8,483 bases of DNA from Acinetobacter sp. (GTDB lineage: Bacteria; Pseudomonadota; Gammaproteobacteria; Pseudomonadales; Moraxellaceae). Both the position numbers and the translations under genes were made by a program. The stretch's first letter is position 1. Each line of letters starts with the position of its first letter. Positions 6,152-8,483 of this stretch are shown piece by piece. The DNA is taken from contig JASLHF010000260.1 in NCBI GenBank assembly GCA_030152275.1, positions 1 to 8,483 on the forward strand, in the 5' to 3' direction. Below the pieces are notes generated by a model. The model was given only the letters and a program-made list of their open reading frames with translations, had not been told where the DNA came from and made no database searches.

Positions 6152-6167
6152 CAAGCAGAGCTGCTTG
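6152..6167. repeat. Compact CAAGCAG/CTGCTTG hairpin
   Basis: CAAGCAG (6152-6158) and CTGCTTG (6161-6167) are exact reverse complements two bases apart; as RNA this is a six-pair stem with a four-base loop. No T-run follows. It lies about 27 bases before a 41-codon ORF in an otherwise empty gap. Confidence 0.35.
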
Positions 6168-6622
6168 ATTGAATCTGGATATTCTACAGTTACATGAGGC
6201 GCCATTTGGATTTTATCGGGATGAACTCCGAGGCATCTGAGGCGGATTTTAAAAGGGGCTGTATTATATTATCTAAAATAGCGAGCTGCCTGCTGAGCAA
6301 AGGGCATCTACAAAATTAGCAGTGACTCTATTGATGGCTATAGTCCTCTGCTGCAGGGTAATTCCTCATCCAACATTCAAGTTAAAATAAGAACAGTACT
6401 GTGTGAACTGAAATTATATTATTTGTAATAAGCCATTTTGCGTAATAAGCAGCACGATTTTCACTGTAGGTTGTGATGTGCCGAATAGGCTCAGAAATTC
6501 TGCTGACCTCAACTGATATAAAAATGGTTTCTGCAGAATAGAAATCTACGTTTTTGTCTGACATACCGCGCAAACGGTGAAAATTGCCAATTTAATGTCG
6601 GTTTATGCAACTGGCATACCAT

Positions 6623-6650
6623 TTGCGATAGCTTAATTTTTCAGCATAAT
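6623..6650 (+). promoter_or_regulatory. Promoter of the hydrolase-dehydrogenase operon
   Basis: TTGCGA (6623-6628, four of six) and CATAAT (6645-6650, five of six) stand 16 bases apart. Transcription would begin near 6657, giving a leader of about 60 bases before the ATG at 6718. The -10 overlaps an in-frame ATG at 6649, which argues against that upstream start. Confidence 0.5.
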
Positions 6651-6717
6651 GCCATGCCGCTTGCACAGCAAGAAGGAGCATGGGCTTTCCTATGCCAATA
6701 AAAAAAAGAGCAGCGCT

Positions 6718-7674
6718 ATGCAGATTTTACGTCCAATTCAGAACAGGCTCAGCGAATTTTTCAATACGCCAGCATTTGATGCAGCTAATCAATCGGCCAT
6801 TCTTCCGATTCGACACATGAAGTTTGATTTTGATCCCGCAACGCTTGATCCAAAATTTTATTTGAACGCCGAATTAGCCAGTGCCTATTTTGGCTCATTA
6901 TCGATCTTCCTGACTTTTGGCGAAGATTTGGTGATTGATACTGCACGTTATCATCGCAATTTGCTCAGTGATCCATTGCTGAAGCAGCGTGTTACCTCAT
7001 TAATTGGACAAGAGGCATTACATTCACGTCTACATGATGAGATGAATGATACTTATCGCGATGTCGGACTGCCGGTTGAGCTATTCCGTACGTTGGCAGG
7101 CTATGTGTTTGATTATGGATTTAATCGTCTGCCGCAGCCAATGAAGTTGTCCCTCATGGCGGGGATTGAGCATTTCACTGCGGTATTGGCAGAGTACATG
7201 ATGAATCATGAGGAGATATTCTTCCATTCTCAAGACGAAAAACAGCGTGCGATTTGGATGTGGCACATGTTGGAAGAATCCGAACACAAAGACATTGCTT
7301 ATGATGTGTTCCAAAGTTTATCCAATAATTATGCCTTGCGTGTCGCGGGCTTCTTTCCGGCATTAATCACCATTTTAGTGCTTATTTCCTTTGCATCATT
7401 CTTTGTGCCGTTTTATCGCAAGCCGTCGAATTTAATCAGCTGGAAATATTGGAAAGAGATGCCGCGCAGTGTGCGTTTGATTTTCGGTTTAAAAGATGGC
7501 GTATATGGCAGTAGCTTAAAACATATTTTTGACTATTTACGTCCAAGTTTTCATCCCAATGATTATGACACTACGCCATTTTTGGAATACTACAAAAAAC
7601 GCTTGCTTAATGCTGAAGATGGCGTGTTAACCCCTTATTTTGTTAAAGAATTTACCCCAGCATTAAAAGTATAA
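6718..7674 (+). CDS. Metal-dependent hydrolase (PF10118 family)
   Basis: This belongs to the predicted metal-dependent hydrolase family PF10118, whose biochemical reaction is largely unknown. From the ATG at 6718 the product has 318 residues, a usual length. Metal-ligand candidates recur in helices as in ferritin-like di-metal proteins: E69 (TFGED), E99 and H102 (GQEALHSRLHD), E151 and H152 (GIEHFTAVLAEY), and E186/E187, E189 and H190 (WHMLEESEHKDIAYD). A hydrophobic segment at 209-231 may touch or cross the membrane. The start was chosen because AAGAG precedes it by seven bases. The in-frame ATG at 6649 has no ribosome site and overlaps the -10 box. The dehydrogenase gene follows after 15 bases, so the two are co-transcribed. 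In related bacteria such pairs often stand near lipid or alkane oxidation genes, but that is recollection and the substrate here is unknown. Confidence 0.88.
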   Translation: MQILRPIQNRLSEFFNTPAFDAANQSAILPIRHMKFDFDPATLDPKFYLNAELASAYFGSLSIFLTFGEDLVIDTARYHRNLLSDPLLKQRVTSLIGQEALHSRLHDEMNDTYRDVGLPVELFRTLAGYVFDYGFNRLPQPMKLSLMAGIEHFTAVLAEYMMNHEEIFFHSQDEKQRAIWMWHMLEESEHKDIAYDVFQSLSNNYALRVAGFFPALITILVLISFASFFVPFYRKPSNLISWKYWKEMPRSVRLIFGLKDGVYGSSLKHIFDYLRPSFHPNDYDTTPFLEYYKKRLLNAEDGVLTPYFVKEFTPALKV

Positions 7675-7689
7675 AAAGGATGTAACAAC

Positions 7690-8483
7690 ATGGGACTGTT
7701 TAAAAAAAGGAATCAGCCGAGTCAGAACGCCTATGCGGTGGTGACCGGTGCGGGCAGCGGTATTGGGCGCAGTTTTGCTTTAGAGCTGGCGCGCCGCGGC
7801 GGCACAGTGGTGTGTGCAGATATCCGTTTGGATGCTGCGCAAGAAACTGTAGATGAAATTCAATCCTTAACCTCGTCCAATGCCTATGCGGTGCAGTGCG
7901 ATGTGGGCCAAGCTGAACACGTACAGGCTTTGGCAGAACACGCCGAGCAACTTATGGGGCATGCCGTCACATTGGTGATCAATAATGCCGGAGTCGGTTT
8001 GGGCGGTAAATTTGATGAGCTGAGTTTGGATGATTGGCAGTGGTGTATGCACGTTAACTTATGGGGTGTGGTGCATGGCTGTCATTATTTTGTGCCCAAG
8101 CTGAAACAAAATAAGCAGGGCGGTGCCATTATTAATGTGGCTTCTGCTGCAGCCTATACTGCAGCGCCGGAAATGACTGTGTATAACGTGACTAAATCCA
8201 GTGTCTTGGCATTATCCGAAACACTTTCAGCAGAGCTGCGTTCAGCCAATATTCGGGTCAATGTCTTATGTCCAACCTTGGTGCCCACCAATATTATGAA
8301 AAATGGACGCTTACCGAGCCGTTATTCAGGTCTGGCGGATCAGCTTCTGATGAATTATGCCTTTACCACCAGCCATGATGTGGCCAAATTAACCTTAGAT
8401 CATTTGGATGCAGGCAAGCTCTACACCATTCCGCAGCCGGACGCGAAATTATTTTGGTGGTTAAAACGTTTATCGCCGCAAAT
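7690..8483 (+). CDS. Short-chain dehydrogenase/reductase (partial, runs off window)
   Basis: This is a classical SDR oxidoreductase, interconverting an alcohol and a carbonyl with NAD(P). The 264 visible codons contain the cofactor motif TGAGSGIG (19-26), an acidic residue D44 at the end of strand two (favouring NAD), the structural NNAG (98-101), and the catalytic tetrad N123, S152, Y165 and K169 (YNVTK). The proline-containing LCPTLVPTNI segment follows at the expected place. The final visible residues (FWWLKRL) suggest an extended C-terminus of the kind seen in SDRs of about 270-290 residues; the stop codon lies beyond 8483. AAAAAGGA sits nine bases before the ATG and overlaps the hydrolase stop codon. 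A 15-base gap with no terminator puts both genes in one transcript. GC content is visibly higher than in the rest of the window. The substrate is unknown. Confidence 0.94.
   Translation, partial: MGLFKKRNQPSQNAYAVVTGAGSGIGRSFALELARRGGTVVCADIRLDAAQETVDEIQSLTSSNAYAVQCDVGQAEHVQALAEHAEQLMGHAVTLVINNAGVGLGGKFDELSLDDWQWCMHVNLWGVVHGCHYFVPKLKQNKQGGAIINVASAAAYTAAPEMTVYNVTKSSVLALSETLSAELRSANIRVNVLCPTLVPTNIMKNGRLPSRYSGLADQLLMNYAFTTSHDVAKLTLDHLDAGKLYTIPQPDAKLFWWLKRLSPQ

Larger units (their letters stand above)
5844..6717. other. Long gap before the hydrolase operon
   Basis: This gap of about 870 bases has no convincing gene. It holds the possible terminator at 5861-5905 and a 9-bp direct repeat GCCATTGAA (5991-5999 and 6005-6013). 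It also has a TCGGC/GCCGA hairpin (6002-6006 with 6019-6023), a CAAGCAG/CTGCTTG hairpin (6152-6167), a 41-codon ORF (6194-6319), a minus-strand 60-codon ORF with no ribosome site (6382-6564), and the operon promoter at the right end. The middle is less AT-rich than the gaps further left, which leaves room for an unannotated RNA or a decayed gene, but neither can be shown. Confidence 0.45.

Noticed and set aside
6382..6564. Minus-strand ORF of 60 codons from the ATG at 6564 (63 from a TTG at 6573)
   Set aside because: There is no ribosome site before either start, no terminator or partner, and the composition is not distinct from the surrounding gap. A TTGGCA -35-like hexamer lies upstream but has no fitting -10.
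7081..7363. Minus-strand ORFs inside the hydrolase gene
   Set aside because: They are antisense shadows of a conserved coding sequence.

Overview
The window reads as chromosomal DNA of an AT-rich gammaproteobacterium. Acinetobacter or a close relative (Moraxellaceae) is my best guess. It rests on low-GC codon use, long AT-rich gaps between genes, a clear SbmA-type transporter, and a PF10118 hydrolase followed directly by a short-chain dehydrogenase. This is recognition from memory, not a database match. I see no insertion sequence, prophage gene, tRNA, rRNA or CRISPR array.

Left part (1-1885): a minus-strand vsr gene (very short patch mismatch endonuclease, 41-490) with all its catalytic and zinc residues, but no cytosine methylase gene in view. 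About 650 bases of AT-rich DNA follow, holding several inverted repeats and two tiny overlapping ORFs of doubtful status. Next is a 64-residue minus-strand hypothetical gene (1142-1336) with a good ribosome site and an extended -10 promoter. Another 549-base gap, with a perfect 14-bp palindrome, leads to sbmA.

Middle part (1886-5843): sbmA (1886-3082, plus) imports peptide antibiotics across the inner membrane and ends at a strong intrinsic terminator. A lipoprotein gene of unknown function (3316-4281, plus) has its own promoter. It converges on a DJ-1/PfpI-family gene (4504-5082, minus), and the two share a bidirectional terminator. Divergent from the DJ-1 gene is a secreted or periplasmic 172-residue hypothetical protein (5325-5843, plus).

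Right part (5844-8483): about 870 bases with no convincing gene lead to a plausible promoter at 6623-6650. This drives a two-gene unit: a PF10118 metal-dependent hydrolase (6718-7674) and, 15 bases on, an NAD(P)-dependent short-chain dehydrogenase (7690 onward) that runs off the window. The unit looks like small-molecule or lipid-type metabolism, but its substrate cannot be read from sequence.

Most genes appear to be single transcription units with unrelated roles: DNA repair, peptide uptake, envelope, stress or carbonyl defence, and redox metabolism. I found no clear new multi-gene system. The best leads are the two unfamiliar exported proteins, the vsr gene without a visible methylase, the coupled tiny ORFs at 855-1054, and the long gap before the hydrolase operon.
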